A stretch of 64,000 nucleotides of DNA from assembly GCA_014075215.1 (NCBI GenBank), contig CP046177.1, positions 4,092,501 to 4,156,500 of the forward strand. The letters run 5' to 3'. The DNA is from Flavobacteriaceae bacterium. GTDB taxonomy: Bacteria; Bacteroidota; Bacteroidia; Flavobacteriales; Flavobacteriaceae. The position numbers and the translations under genes were made by a program. Under the pieces are notes generated by a model, which saw nothing but the letters and a program-made list of their open reading frames with translations, was not told the origin of the DNA and searched no databases. Below are positions 36,541 through 46,376 of this stretch, piece by piece (position 1 is the stretch's first letter; the number at the start of each line of letters is the position of its first letter).

Positions 36541-36593
36541 GTCAAGAAGCTAGTACTAAAGTTCTCAAAGTTAAAAGGTAGGCTTTTTACACT

Positions 36594-37051
36594 AACTCTA
36601 GGAGACCTTTGCAAAATAGGGATATATTCTGTATTGAAATTGATTTGGCAAAAAAGTTCGACGCCCGAAGGAAATTTTAAACCGGAGTAACCTATTATGA
36701 GGATTTAAAATTTTCGAGAAGGAAGAAATTTGAAGCCAAATCAATTCTGCAAAGGTCTCTCTAGTTTATTTTAGGTATTATGCCTATTAGACTTTAAAAT
36801 TACTTAAAAAAGTTTGAGTGTATAACTCATAACTTGTTATTGATTTGATAAGTTGTGGTGTTAATTGTTTGACCATCTGTGTAATTTTCTCCTGTAAGGT
36901 TTCAACATTTTTGAATAGTTTCATTGCCACTTTATACTGTTTTAACTTTGACAATACTGGGTTTTGAACAGTTATTTCATCTAATTTGATTCAAAATTCA
37001 GTAGAATTAATAAAAAAATCATATTTATCAACACTATTTCAAACTAGAGCC
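36594..37051. mobile_element. Relic of an IS1595-like element, interrupted by a MITE
   Basis: The right end AAACTAGAGCC at 37041-37051 is identical to that of the intact IS at 5011-5021. Removing the family B element rejoins AACTCTAG with TTTATTTTAG as a decayed left end. The interior is only about 280 bp and lacks transposase motifs. On the minus strand it has a small frame (36787 to about 36998) that reads LSKLKQYKVAMKLFKNVETL and on to FLSNFKV, with one upstream stop. That could be a passenger gene remnant. Confidence 0.6.
36597..36764. mobile_element. MITE-like element, family B, copy 1, with TCTAG duplication
   Basis: The element spans 36602-36759 with 12-bp perfect inverted ends, GAGACCTTTGCA and TGCAAAGGTCTC. 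TCTAG lies directly on both sides (36597-36601 and 36760-36764), a likely target duplication containing the CTAG favoured by IS5-type elements. It is inserted in the left terminal repeat of an IS1595-like relic. No ORF. Confidence 0.8.
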
Positions 37052-37109
37052 TTTACACTTTTCAACTTTCTAACTCATAACTTTCAAACTTTTCAGTTAA
37101 AATGAATAC

Positions 37110-37739
37110 CTATTTTTTACAATCTTTTAATACCTGTTCGGCTCTTTCTAACCCCCATTTTGGGTAGAACTTTTCAGTAACCGTTTCTTTTTTAAAAAGT
37201 GCAATTGCTTTTTCAACATCTTTGCAATAGGGTTCAGTGGATTTACCAAAGAATTTTGCCCCGCCCATATCCCATTCGGCTTTGCTTAGAATAACTCTGG
37301 GGTTTTCAGGTGCTATTTGGATCGCTTTTGTATAGATTTCAACATTTTTCCCGGATAATGTCATTCCGTATTTTTGACCGTCAAAAGCAATATAAGCCGT
37401 ATTTGCCAATGCTTGAATGATCATAATTTCCGGATTATTGGGAGAAATCTTTGCAGCTTCATCTAAAAATAACCTGGCTTTATCTATTTTCGCTTTTAAT
37501 ACACTTTCATCTTTGACTCCGAATGCACTGAGTACCTGTATATATCCGGCATAGAAAGGAGGTAACCAATTATCTTTTTCGGCTTTGGAAATGCGTTCAA
37601 AAAGATTGGACACTTCTGTTAGTTTCCCTTCTTTCCATAGCTCAAAAGCTCTAGTCATTCCTTTTTCATACTGAGTTTGTGCAGTAGTGCTTAAGACAAA
37701 TAAAAATAATACTCCGACGGATAAAAATAAGTTTTTCAT
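37110..37739 (-). CDS. Secreted TPR-like protein of unknown function
   Basis: The 209-residue product has a Sec signal peptide (to about residue 20, STTAQ). Amphipathic helix pairs follow, resembling tetratricopeptide repeats: AFELWKEGKLTEVSNLFERI, then ARLFLDEAAKISPNNPEIMI, then EIYTKAIQIAPENPRVIL. It is probably a periplasmic scaffold protein. It lies in a minus-strand group with the DUF2141 and TonB receptor genes, the likely transcription unit. Confidence 0.7.
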   Translation of the reverse strand: MKNLFLSVGVLFLFVLSTTAQTQYEKGMTRAFELWKEGKLTEVSNLFERISKAEKDNWLPPFYAGYIQVLSAFGVKDESVLKAKIDKARLFLDEAAKISPNNPEIMIIQALANTAYIAFDGQKYGMTLSGKNVEIYTKAIQIAPENPRVILSKAEWDMGGAKFFGKSTEPYCKDVEKAIALFKKETVTEKFYPKWGLERAEQVLKDCKK

Positions 37740-37886
37740 AATGTGTTGGTTTTTAATAAATTAGTTTATATTTTTTAAACTCATTTTGTTTTTAAATCTT
37801 TTAATTCATTAAATACTAATAATAGCATTCTTTACAATGCCCCCAAAAACACAATTGGGCGTGGTGACAGATAATCAATATAAATA

Positions 37887-38306
37887 TTACTTTATTTGTA
37901 TTTTTAACGTACGATCTTCTTTTAGTTCAAACTTTGCTTTTTTGTATTTCGGCGGCCCCATAAACCCTCTTATATTGTTAGAAGTTCCCGTAGGTTCTTT
38001 TGGAATTCCAAAGAAATTAACATCTAATTTTCCATTTTCATTTTTATCATGAAATGCTGATATGGCATATTCACCGGGAGGAATATCCTCCAGGGCAGCT
38101 GTAGCCTTTTTGTCTTTTATCTCAACAATTGTGCTTTTGATGAATTTTTTTAAAAAATCGGTTTCATTGTCATAAAGAGCCACATAAATGAATCCCTTGT
38201 CAGATTTCATTCCATGGAATTCAATAGTAATACTATGTATCTCTTGCGCTGAAGAGTTAAAAGCTGTTGTTATTATCAGTATTGCTATTAAAATTATTTT
38301 TCTCAT
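37887..38306 (-). CDS. DUF2141-family periplasmic protein
   Basis: The 139-residue protein has a signal peptide (about 1-21, FNSSAQ) and a small beta-sandwich. It has the typical DUF2141 run: IYVALYDNETDFLKK, PPGEYAISAFHDKNENGKLD and GIPKEPTGTSNN. The function of the family is unknown. In flavobacteria it is often next to a TonB receptor, as here, with the receptor gene 120 bases upstream on the same strand. Confidence 0.85.
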   Translation of the reverse strand: MRKIILIAILIITTAFNSSAQEIHSITIEFHGMKSDKGFIYVALYDNETDFLKKFIKSTIVEIKDKKATAALEDIPPGEYAISAFHDKNENGKLDVNFFGIPKEPTGTSNNIRGFMGPPKYKKAKFELKEDRTLKIQIK

Positions 38307-38426
38307 ACTAAAGATGGTTTTTAAAATGCGTTCAAATATCCGATCTTTGTAAGGTATTATTAAGATTTAGCTACTCATTTGTTTGATTATCATGACGAAC
38401 TGTAAATTTTTCCCTTCGATTGTCAG

Positions 38427-40584
38427 TTACAAATTATCCAACTGGTTAGATTTCTTATCTTCACTAAGTGTCCAGAAAAATCCGACAAAAAAGAATTGAT
38501 CTGCATTAGGAACAATAGCTTCCCTTGCAAATATACCATTTACATCAGGCTGATTGGCATAATTGTATCCAAATATATTTTTGGTGCCCAAGACATTATT
38601 TATTGAAAAATACAGAATCTTTTGCTGATCGATCAGGTATGCCCAATTAAAACTAATGGAGTTATAACTCTTTGTCTCTCGATTTAAAAACCCGGGGCGA
38701 TTAGGGTCTGTGTAGCTTCTTCCGGTAGCAAAACTATAGCTAAACCCGATTTGACTTTTCCAATCTTCAATCCAATGTTTGCTCACGACAGATACATTAT
38801 GTTGAGATGCAAAGTTGGGCCTGGCTGCTACAGGATAATTCCGGTAATCTCTTTCCGTATTGAGAAAAGAATAAGAAACCCAGTAGTCGGTATTTTTAAT
38901 AGATTGGTTATCTCTCCAGAAAACATCCACTCCTTTTGCAAATCCGGAACCATTATTTGAAAAATTACTTAACGGAAGAACAAATTCAGTATCAAATTTT
39001 ACCAAATCTTTATAATCTTTATAGTAAGCCTCTATCCTGAGGATATGTTTTTGTTTTACATACTGAAAATTTGCAATAAAATGGGAAGTGTTTTCAGCAA
39101 CAAAATCAGTATTAAATTTCAAATATTCGTTTTTAGGGTTTTGAAAGAATTGTCCGTATGCCATTGAAAACTGTGTAAATTCTCCGGATTTATAAGCAAT
39201 AGATGCTCTTGGAGAAAAAGTGGTTTGGGTCAATAATTCCGAGTGTTCTAAACGCAGGCCGATTTTTGAAGCTAATTTCTTTGAAAAGAAAATATCTGTT
39301 TCCGTAAACAATGCTGAAATATTGTTTTGGAACCTGTAATCAAAATTTCCAATGGTATTATTCGAAAAATTTTCATCAAAATCGGTAATAAAATATTCCC
39401 CTCCGAAATTCAATTTAAAACGATTGCTGAAGCGTTTTTTTAATTTTATTTTCATATGAGCCGAGTTTTCATTGTCTTTTATAAGATCATTTTCTCTGTT
39501 AAAATGTGTATTGTCATTAGCAAAAGAAAATCCGGTGGAAACAGACCAATTGTTTTCCAAAAAACCTTTGTAAGAACCATTGAAATACAAGTTCCTGTTT
39601 TGTAAACCAAAACGAAAACCATTGGTAAAATTGATATCTTGTTGAATCAGATCAAAATCGGTATAGCTAAAAGCTCCATACAGTTTTAGTAGACCGTCAT
39701 CAGGCATTTTATATCGATATACCATTTCTCCGTTAGCAGATTGAATGGGCTTATTCCAGGTATTTCTGTCCGGAAAAACCTCGAGATAAGGAGCCAGGTT
39801 GATATAAGAGGTATTGATACTAAACGATCCTTTTTCCCATTTTTGCGTATTTCCGACTCCAACACCCACAGTCATTGCTGCGATATCCGTTTTCTCCTGG
39901 TCAGGCTCATCAATAGTATTTAACAGCAAAACGCCGGACAATGCTTGTCCGTACTCAGCGGAGTAGCCCCCCTGTAGAAAAACTAATTCCTTTAAATAAG
40001 AAAGGAGAGAAGCGTCCTCGGGTTGGGATATTATTTGCCGTAGGTGTAAATGGAGTAAATACGCGAATTCCGTCAATGAAAATTTGTGTTTCTTCGGGAT
40101 CTCCACCACGAACAAATAAACGCCCGTCTTCTGCAACCGTAGAAGTTCCGGGTAAGGTTTGTAAAGCACCTACAAAATCGCCAAGTGCACTTGCCGTTGT
40201 GACTACATCTAAGGGTTTTAATGCCGTTACTTTTGCATTATCTCCGGCTTCAAAAGTTCCGGCATTGATAATAACAGCATCCAATGTATTTACATCTTCT
40301 CTGAGTTTAATGACTAGTTTGTTAAAAGTGTTAATGTCTGCGATAAGTATAAATTCTTCATAGGAAATAAAAGAGACCACTAAGGTTTGTTCACCTTTTT
40401 CTTCTGAAGTAAATGAAAACGCTCCCTTTTCATCGGTAGAAGAACCGTCGTAAGTACCCTCCAAGTACACATTAGCACCGAAGACGGGTTTGCCTTTATG
40501 ATCGATTACTTTTCCCGAAACGGTGGTTTGTGTATAAAAATTCGTAACATAGAACAGGGTTATAAAGAATATAAGTTTTTTCAT
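38427..40584 (-). pseudogene. TonB-dependent receptor with a frameshift in a G6 run
   Basis: The upstream frame (40584 to 39955) has a signal peptide, a CarboxypepD_reg-like domain (SGKVIDHKGKPVFGANVYL) and most of the plug (LPGTSTVAEDGRLFVRGGD). It ends in SFSTGGLLR. The downstream frame (ending 38427) takes over as GGYSAEYGQALSGVLLLNT and carries the barrel. The switch is at a run of six C on the plus strand (39967-39972); five would keep one frame, giving a receptor of about 718 residues. The cause could be mutation, sequencing error, or slipped-strand phase variation. Confidence 0.8.
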
Positions 40585-40729
40585 TTTAGTATATTTAGCA
40601 GTGCAAATATGAGACAGGAAAACAGTTTCATATCAAAAAGAATAACCAGATTGTAAAAAAATGACGATGAATTGTTTGAATCTTCTAATCTTTCAATTCA
40701 CTAAATAGCAACACTAATTTTATAAATAG

Positions 40730-40895
40730 AGACCTTTGCAAAATTGATTTGGTGAAAAAGTTCGACGCCCGAAGGAAATTTTAAACCGGAATAACCTATT
40801 GGTTTTGAGGATTTAAAATTTTCGAGAAAGAAGAAATTTTTAGCTCTGGTGAAGGCTTTTTTGAGTTGCATAGCAACACTACGGAAGCAAAAAGT
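40730..40895. repeat. Family B copy 2 joined to a family A core fragment
   Basis: From about 40730 the sequence AGAGACCTTTGCAAAATTGA and then GTTCGACGCCCGAAGGAAAT match family B copy 1. From about 40853 it switches to the reverse complement of the family A core (TTGCATAGCAACACTACGGA). The second family B end is absent, so this is a composite of two decayed elements. Confidence 0.65.
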
Positions 40896-40906
40896 CGGTA
40901 AAACAA

Positions 40907-40940
40907 AAGGTCATCAAAAAACCATTATTTTGATGACCTT
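40907..40940. terminator. Strong hairpin at the 3' end of dnaK
   Basis: AAGGTCATCAAAA (40907-40919) pairs perfectly with TTTTGATGACCTT (40928-40940) around an 8-base loop. On the minus strand, the direction of dnaK, the stem is followed by a T-rich stretch. It lies 27 bases past the dnaK stop and probably ends that transcript. Confidence 0.8.
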
Positions 40941-40966
40941 CTTTCTATTAATACTAAAAATTTAGA

Positions 40967-42874
40967 TTATTTTACTTCTTCAAAATCTACATCCTCTACA
41001 TTATCTCTTTCGGTAGAAGAATTTTCCTGAGGCTGACCCTGGGCTCCTCCTTCCGGATTTCCGCTTGCTTCTTGTTGTGCTTTATACATTTCTTCAGAAG
41101 CAGTTTTCCATGCCTCGTTTATTTTTTCCATAGCAGCATCAATTTGGTTAAGGTCTTTAGATTCATGTGCTTTTTTCAATTCTTCCAGAGCAGCTTCAAT
41201 AGGTTCTTTTTTGTCATCGGATAATTTATCTCCAAACTCTTTTAATTGCTTTTCCGTTTGAAAGATCATTGCATCTGCACCATTGATTTTATCTGCAGTT
41301 TCTTTGGCAGCTTTATCAGCATCTGCATTGGCTTCTGCTTCTGCTTTCATTTTTTCGATTTCTTCCTCTGACAAACCTGAGGAAGCTTCAATTCTGATCT
41401 CCTGCGATTTGTTAGTAGCTTTATCTAACGCAGATACCTTAATAATTCCATTTGCATCAATATCAAAAGTTACTTCAATTTGAGGAACTCCTCTTCCTGC
41501 CGGAGGGATCCCATCCAGATGGAAACGGCCAATCGTTTTATTATCCGCAGCCATAGCTCTTTCTCCTTGCAATACATGAATTTCCACTGAAGGCTGATTG
41601 TCTACTGCCGTAGAGAATATCTGCGATTTTTTCGTTGGAATGGTAGTATTCGCCTCAATTAATTTGGTAAATACATTTCCCATCGTTTCAATACCTAATG
41701 ACAAAGGCGTAACATCTAATAAAAGAACATCTTTTACATCTCCGGTCAATACACCTCCTTGGATGGCAGCCCCTAAGGAAACCACTTCATCCGGATTTAC
41801 CCCTTTGCTAGGTGCTTTTCCAAAGAATTTTTCTACCGCTTCCTGAATAGCTGGAATACGTGTTGAACCTCCTACCAGAATAATTTCATCAATATCAGAG
41901 GTAGACAAATCGGCACTTTTTAAAGCTGTTTTACAAGGCTCAATGGTTCTTTTTACCAAATCGTCAGTTAGTTGTTCAAACTTTGCCCTGCTTAATGTTC
42001 TTACCAGATGTTTTGGCCCGCTTGCAGTAGCGGTTATATAAGGTAAGTTAATTTCCGTAGAAGTAGTACTTGACAACTCTATTTTTGCTTTTTCGGCAGC
42101 TTCTTTTAAGCGTTGTAAGGCCATGGGATCCTTTCTTAAATCCATATTTTCATCCGCCTTAAACTCTTCTGCTAACCAGTTGATAATTTTTTCATCTACA
42201 TCATCACCTCCCAAATGTGTATCTCCGTCCGTAGCCAATACTTCAAAAACACCATCTCCGAGTTCTAAGATAGAAACATCATGTGTACCTCCTCCAAAGT
42301 CAAATACTACGATTTTCTTATCGCTGTCCGATTTATCCAAACCGTATGCTAATGCTGCTGCCGTAGGCTCATTAATAATTCTGCTTACTTTCAGACCTGC
42401 AATTTCACCGGCTTCTTTAGTAGCTTGTCTTTGCGCGTCATTAAAGTATGCAGGAACCGTTACTACAGCTTCTGCTACATCCTGCCCTAAGTAATCTTCG
42501 GCAGTTTTTTTCATTTTCTGCAATACCATCGCAGAAATTTCCTGAGGTGTATACAAACGCCCGTCAATGTCTACACGAGGTGTATCATTATCACCTTTTA
42601 CTACACTATACGGTACTCTGCCTATTTCTTTAGAGGATTCTGAAAATTTATTTCCCATAAAGCGTTTGATAGAATACACGGTTTTGGTAGGGTTTGTCAC
42701 TGCTTGTCTTTTTGCAGGATCTCCTACCTTACGCTCTCCGCCTTCAACAAAGGCTATAATAGATGGCGTAGTTCTTTTTCCTTCTGAGTTAGGGATTACA
42801 ACAGGTTCATTACCTTCCATCACAGAAACACATGAATTGGTGGTCCCTAAGTCGATTCCTATAATTTTACTCAT
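40967..42874 (-). CDS. dnaK: Molecular chaperone DnaK (Hsp70)
   Basis: The 635-residue protein is full length. The ATPase domain has IGIDLGTTNSCVSVMEG (about 4-20), VFDFGGGTHDVSIL (about 192), and a GGSTRIPAIQ segment (about 338). The substrate-binding domain has the DVTPLSLGIET linker (about 388). The acidic C-terminus ends in VEDVDFEEVK, the usual flavobacterial tail. It folds proteins with DnaJ and GrpE in the cytosol; neither partner gene is adjacent. It appears monocistronic with its own terminator. Confidence 0.98.
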   Translation of the reverse strand: MSKIIGIDLGTTNSCVSVMEGNEPVVIPNSEGKRTTPSIIAFVEGGERKVGDPAKRQAVTNPTKTVYSIKRFMGNKFSESSKEIGRVPYSVVKGDNDTPRVDIDGRLYTPQEISAMVLQKMKKTAEDYLGQDVAEAVVTVPAYFNDAQRQATKEAGEIAGLKVSRIINEPTAAALAYGLDKSDSDKKIVVFDFGGGTHDVSILELGDGVFEVLATDGDTHLGGDDVDEKIINWLAEEFKADENMDLRKDPMALQRLKEAAEKAKIELSSTTSTEINLPYITATASGPKHLVRTLSRAKFEQLTDDLVKRTIEPCKTALKSADLSTSDIDEIILVGGSTRIPAIQEAVEKFFGKAPSKGVNPDEVVSLGAAIQGGVLTGDVKDVLLLDVTPLSLGIETMGNVFTKLIEANTTIPTKKSQIFSTAVDNQPSVEIHVLQGERAMAADNKTIGRFHLDGIPPAGRGVPQIEVTFDIDANGIIKVSALDKATNKSQEIRIEASSGLSEEEIEKMKAEAEANADADKAAKETADKINGADAMIFQTEKQLKEFGDKLSDDKKEPIEAALEELKKAHESKDLNQIDAAMEKINEAWKTASEEMYKAQQEASGNPEGGAQGQPQENSSTERDNVEDVDFEEVK

Positions 42875-43073
42875 AATTATTATTTATTTCTTAAATTAAA
42901 TTTTTCATGTCCTAATGCTTACCTAATAGTCAATTTGTATGCCATCTGATTTTTTGATACCGAATGTCAGTTGAATTACTTTTAAAAGCCAATTTAATGA
43001 CACAATGACATAATATTTGTTTTTTTATACGCTGTATTGTCATATATTTACCATTTTTTATGAAACTGACCAT

Positions 43074-43427
43074 ATGAATAAGTTTGAAGAAAAAGTAGCA
43101 TTTTATGAATCCATAATGGATGAACTGAAGATTTCTTATGACCATGAATTGTTTACGAAAATTGTAAAAGGCTTAGGCCCATCCGTATTTAAGAGAGATG
43201 CAGAATGTGTTTCCAGTTCGGATGAGAAAGAAATACGAACCGTAAAACAAAATTTTTTAATTGGCAAACTCGGGTTGGAAGATTCTGAAAACCTTGACCG
43301 GATAATCCGGAAAGCTGCATTGAGAATGGGAAAAACCAATAGACATAAGTACCGAGCCATTATTTATTACCTGTTAGTAAAAGAATTAGGCCGGGAATCG
43401 AGATATTATATTGAGTCTAAAAATTAA
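43074..43427 (+). CDS. DUF2853-family protein
   Basis: The start is set at the ATG at 43074 (MNKFEEKVAFY), giving 117 residues; an ATG 57 bases earlier precedes an atypical aromatic leader. The all-helical, charged sequence has the DUF2853 pattern: YESIMDELKISYD near the start, then VKQNFLIGKLGL and RHKYRAIIYYLLVKEL near the end. Function is not known. It lies divergent from dnaK and is followed 85 bases later by the serine dehydratase gene. Confidence 0.8.
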   Translation: MNKFEEKVAFYESIMDELKISYDHELFTKIVKGLGPSVFKRDAECVSSSDEKEIRTVKQNFLIGKLGLEDSENLDRIIRKAALRMGKTNRHKYRAIIYYLLVKELGRESRYYIESKN

Positions 43428-43512
43428 TTTCACAAAAATTAAATTTAACCGGTTGATATTGAGGAGATAAAAATTCGTAATGGTGAATTTAGAATTTATA
43501 TAATTTGAGTTT

Positions 43513-44937
43513 ATGTCCCAATTTATCAGTGTTTTTGATATGTTGAAAATAGGTATAGGGCCTTCAAGTTCTCATACCTTAGGTCCTTGGCGTGCTACTC
43601 AGGAATGGATCCGAACCCTGCTTGAAACCCATATTTTTTTCAAAACGAATCGGTTAAAAATTGATATATACGGATCATTATCATTAACAGGTAAAGGCCA
43701 TGCTACTGATATTGCGATTCAGCTAGGTTTAAGTGGAGAAGATCCGGAAACCATAGATGTTAATGAAATAGAAACCATTATTAAAGATATCTCGACTTTT
43801 AAGAAACTAAAGTTTAACGGGTTAAAAGAAATTGAATTTTCGAACGATAATTTGGTTTTTAATCGGAATTTTTTACCATTTCACGCTAACGGAATTGTAT
43901 TTACCGCTTATGAGAACGACAAAGTACTGTCCAAAGAAACCTATTATTCTATTGGCGGAGGATTTGTAATCCGGGAAAAAGATGGAGCCTCTGAAAACAT
44001 AAAAAAGAACAAACAAAACTTTCCATATCCGATCAATAGAGCAACTCAATTAGAGGTGTATGGTAAGAATAGTGGTAAGAAAGTTTCGGAAATGGTCTAT
44101 GAGAATGAATTGGTTTTAAGATCAACACAGAAAATTGATTTGGAATTACGAAAAATCTGGCATACCATGTTAGAGTGTATGTATACAGGTTGTCATACAC
44201 AGGGAGTTTTACCAGGAGGTCTAAATGTAAAACGTCGTGCTTTTGATACTCATCGGAAACTAATTAAAGATGCAGTTTATGAGAATCCGTTCGAATGGAT
44301 TACTGCTATTAGGAATACAGAGGTAAAATTCAGAGAGATCTTAAAATGGGTGAGTTGTTTTGCATTAGCTGTAAATGAAGTAAATGCTTCTTTAGGTAGA
44401 GTTGTTACAGCACCTACAAATGGCAGTGCAGGAGTTATTCCGGCAGTGTTGATGTACTATTTGGTGATAGAAAATCATACCGCAAATTTTGAGTATATCA
44501 AAAAATTTTTATTGGTTGCGGGCGAGATAGGAAGTATTTTTAAAAAGAATGCTACGATTTCTGCAGCTATGGGAGGTTGTCAGGCAGAAATAGGGGTCTC
44601 ATCAGCGATGGCTGCGAGTGCATTAACAGAACTTTTGGGCGGAACAATTTCTCAGGTTTTGGTTGCTGCCGAGATAGCGATGGAGCATCACTTGGGATTG
44701 ACCTGTGATCCGATAGGAGGTTTGGTACAAGTTCCTTGTATAGAGCGTAATGCTATAGGTGCTATTAAAGCAATTCACGCAGCAGAATTGGCTTTGGAAA
44801 CAAATCCGCAAAATTCTCTGGTATCACTGGATTCTGTGGTTGACACCATGTGGAAAACGGCTAAAGACATGAACAAAAATTATAAAGAAACTTCTGAAGG
44901 AGGGCTGGACGTTACTGTTGGTTTGGCGGATTGCTAG
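43513..44937 (+). CDS. sdaA: L-serine ammonia-lyase, iron-sulfur type, single chain
   Basis: The 474 residues have both parts of the bacterial enzyme. The beta-type N-terminal domain has KIGIGPSSSHTLGPWRA (about 12-28). The alpha catalytic domain has APTNGSAGVIPAV (about 300) and the three cysteines that bind the 4Fe-4S cluster: GGCQAEIG (about 357), LTCDPIGG (about 397) and VPCIERN (about 408). It deaminates serine to pyruvate and ammonia in the cytosol and is oxygen-sensitive. The gene appears complete. Confidence 0.95.
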   Translation: MSQFISVFDMLKIGIGPSSSHTLGPWRATQEWIRTLLETHIFFKTNRLKIDIYGSLSLTGKGHATDIAIQLGLSGEDPETIDVNEIETIIKDISTFKKLKFNGLKEIEFSNDNLVFNRNFLPFHANGIVFTAYENDKVLSKETYYSIGGGFVIREKDGASENIKKNKQNFPYPINRATQLEVYGKNSGKKVSEMVYENELVLRSTQKIDLELRKIWHTMLECMYTGCHTQGVLPGGLNVKRRAFDTHRKLIKDAVYENPFEWITAIRNTEVKFREILKWVSCFALAVNEVNASLGRVVTAPTNGSAGVIPAVLMYYLVIENHTANFEYIKKFLLVAGEIGSIFKKNATISAAMGGCQAEIGVSSAMAASALTELLGGTISQVLVAAEIAMEHHLGLTCDPIGGLVQVPCIERNAIGAIKAIHAAELALETNPQNSLVSLDSVVDTMWKTAKDMNKNYKETSEGGLDVTVGLADC

Positions 44938-45477
44938 ATCGGTATCCAGGATATATCATAATGGTTAAGAGGTTTTTTGATATTTCTATAAATTTAAAAT
45001 CTTCATTTCCGATAGAAAACATGTGATTCCCTATCACATTAAAGTCGTTTTTCAGGTAAAATTCAATAACTCTTTTATTGGTATGCAAAACGGATAACCA
45101 AATCTGTTTACTTCCTTTTACTTTGGTCTTGTTAAGTAATTTGCCTTGTAACTGCCGCCCTACTTTTTTAGATAAAAATTCCTTAAGAATATATATTTTC
45201 TGTAGTTGTTAAACATTCTTGTTTTTTACGAATTTAGAAGGAGGCTTTAATTTGGCATACCCTAAGGGAGCCACCTATGAAAACAAGCCAAAAAGTATTG
45301 TTTTCTTTTTTAATGGAGTTTGTAATTTTTTTACAGAAAATGTTTTATCAAAATAGTTTAACAAGTCTTTCCGTTGCCTAAATAAATGCCCAAAGTTTGA
45401 TCAAAAGTAATTCTTGCCAATAATGCAATGATAGTAGCATCACCTATATTGGCTTCTCTAATAAGTATTATCTTATA
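44912..45477 (-). pseudogene. Decayed GNAT acetyltransferase
   Basis: Read by hand on the minus strand. It begins LIREANIGDATIIALLARIT (near 45477), with DQTLGIYLGNGK and then a 1-base loss of frame. It resumes as DLLNYFDKTFSVKKLQ, has an internal stop, then GYAKLKPPSKFVKN, a second stop, then QLQKIYILKEFLSKKVGRQL, IWLSVLHTNKRVIEFYL and NVIGNHMFSIG. The order is that of a complete GNAT N-acetyltransferase. Two stops and at least one frameshift make it clearly dead. It fills the gap between the serine dehydratase and yaaA genes and overlaps the end of both. Confidence 0.75.
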
Positions 45478-46226
45478 AATACGAGTTCTGTTTCTGTAGA
45501 CATAGGTTCGCTAAATCCATACCCTTCCGTATTAAACCCTTTGAGTTCATCTAAAGTGTTCACATTATGATCTACAATATAGCGTACCATTAAACCACGT
45601 GCCTTTTTTGCAAAGGTCATGATAGTCTTGTACTGGCTATTTTTAAGATCTTTAAAAACAGGCGTAATCATAGGAACTTTCAACGCTTTTGCAGGTACTG
45701 CTTTAAAATATTCCGAGCTGGCTAAATTGATTAATAGAACACCGTCCTGCATTTCATCATTCAATGCTTTTGCAAGTGTATCATCCCAAAATTTATACAG
45801 GTTGTTTCGCCTCCCTACTTTAAGTGATGTTCCCATCTCGAGGCGATATAGCTGAATCAGGTCCAAAGGTTTTAACAAACCGTACAATCCGGATAAAATC
45901 CGCAAACGCTCTTGTAATAAAGGTAGTTTTTCATCCGATAACGAATTGATATCCAGTCCACGATACACTTCACCCGTAAAAGCATAAACTGCCTGCCTGG
46001 CATTATCTAATGTGAAAGGAGGCTGCCAGTTCTGGTTTCTGTTGTAATTCAAATCGGCAAGTGCGGGAGAAATTCCCATAAGTTCGCTTAATTTCTTCCT
46101 GGAAATTGTACGAAGTTTCTTATTTAGTTTTTTAGACTGCTCCAAAAATACAAGCTGGGTATGTAAAGAGATGGGTACTTTACTTTCAAAATCCAAGGAT
46201 TTGGCCGGTGAAATAATGATTTTCAT
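45468..46226 (-). CDS. yaaA: YaaA (DUF328) peroxide-stress protein
   Basis: The start is set at MKIIISPAKSLDF (46226), giving 252 residues as in other YaaA proteins; a 34-residue upstream extension looks unrelated. YFTGEVY-like VYAFTGEVYRGLD (about 67), LYGLLKPLDLIQLYRLEMG (about 122) and NLASSEYFKAV (about 170) are family hallmarks. In E. coli YaaA lowers free iron during peroxide stress and binds DNA. No OxyR-type regulator is nearby. Confidence 0.9.
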   Translation of the reverse strand: MKIIISPAKSLDFESKVPISLHTQLVFLEQSKKLNKKLRTISRKKLSELMGISPALADLNYNRNQNWQPPFTLDNARQAVYAFTGEVYRGLDINSLSDEKLPLLQERLRILSGLYGLLKPLDLIQLYRLEMGTSLKVGRRNNLYKFWDDTLAKALNDEMQDGVLLINLASSEYFKAVPAKALKVPMITPVFKDLKNSQYKTIMTFAKKARGLMVRYIVDHNVNTLDELKGFNTEGYGFSEPMSTETELVFIR

Positions 46227-46376
46227 ATCTTCATGTGAATTATACTGTAAAAATATGAATACTGTACCTACTTTCAAAGGAATAAATCGGATGTTCTTTT
46301 TTTTTCTACCCCTGACATAAGATGTCAAAAGAGCAAATAATTTTGCTGCAAGTTTAATTTTAAAAAATAATCAACA

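Noticed and set aside
40967..42874. Plus-strand Ser-rich frames over dnaK
   Set aside because: They are antisense shadows of a strongly conserved gene.
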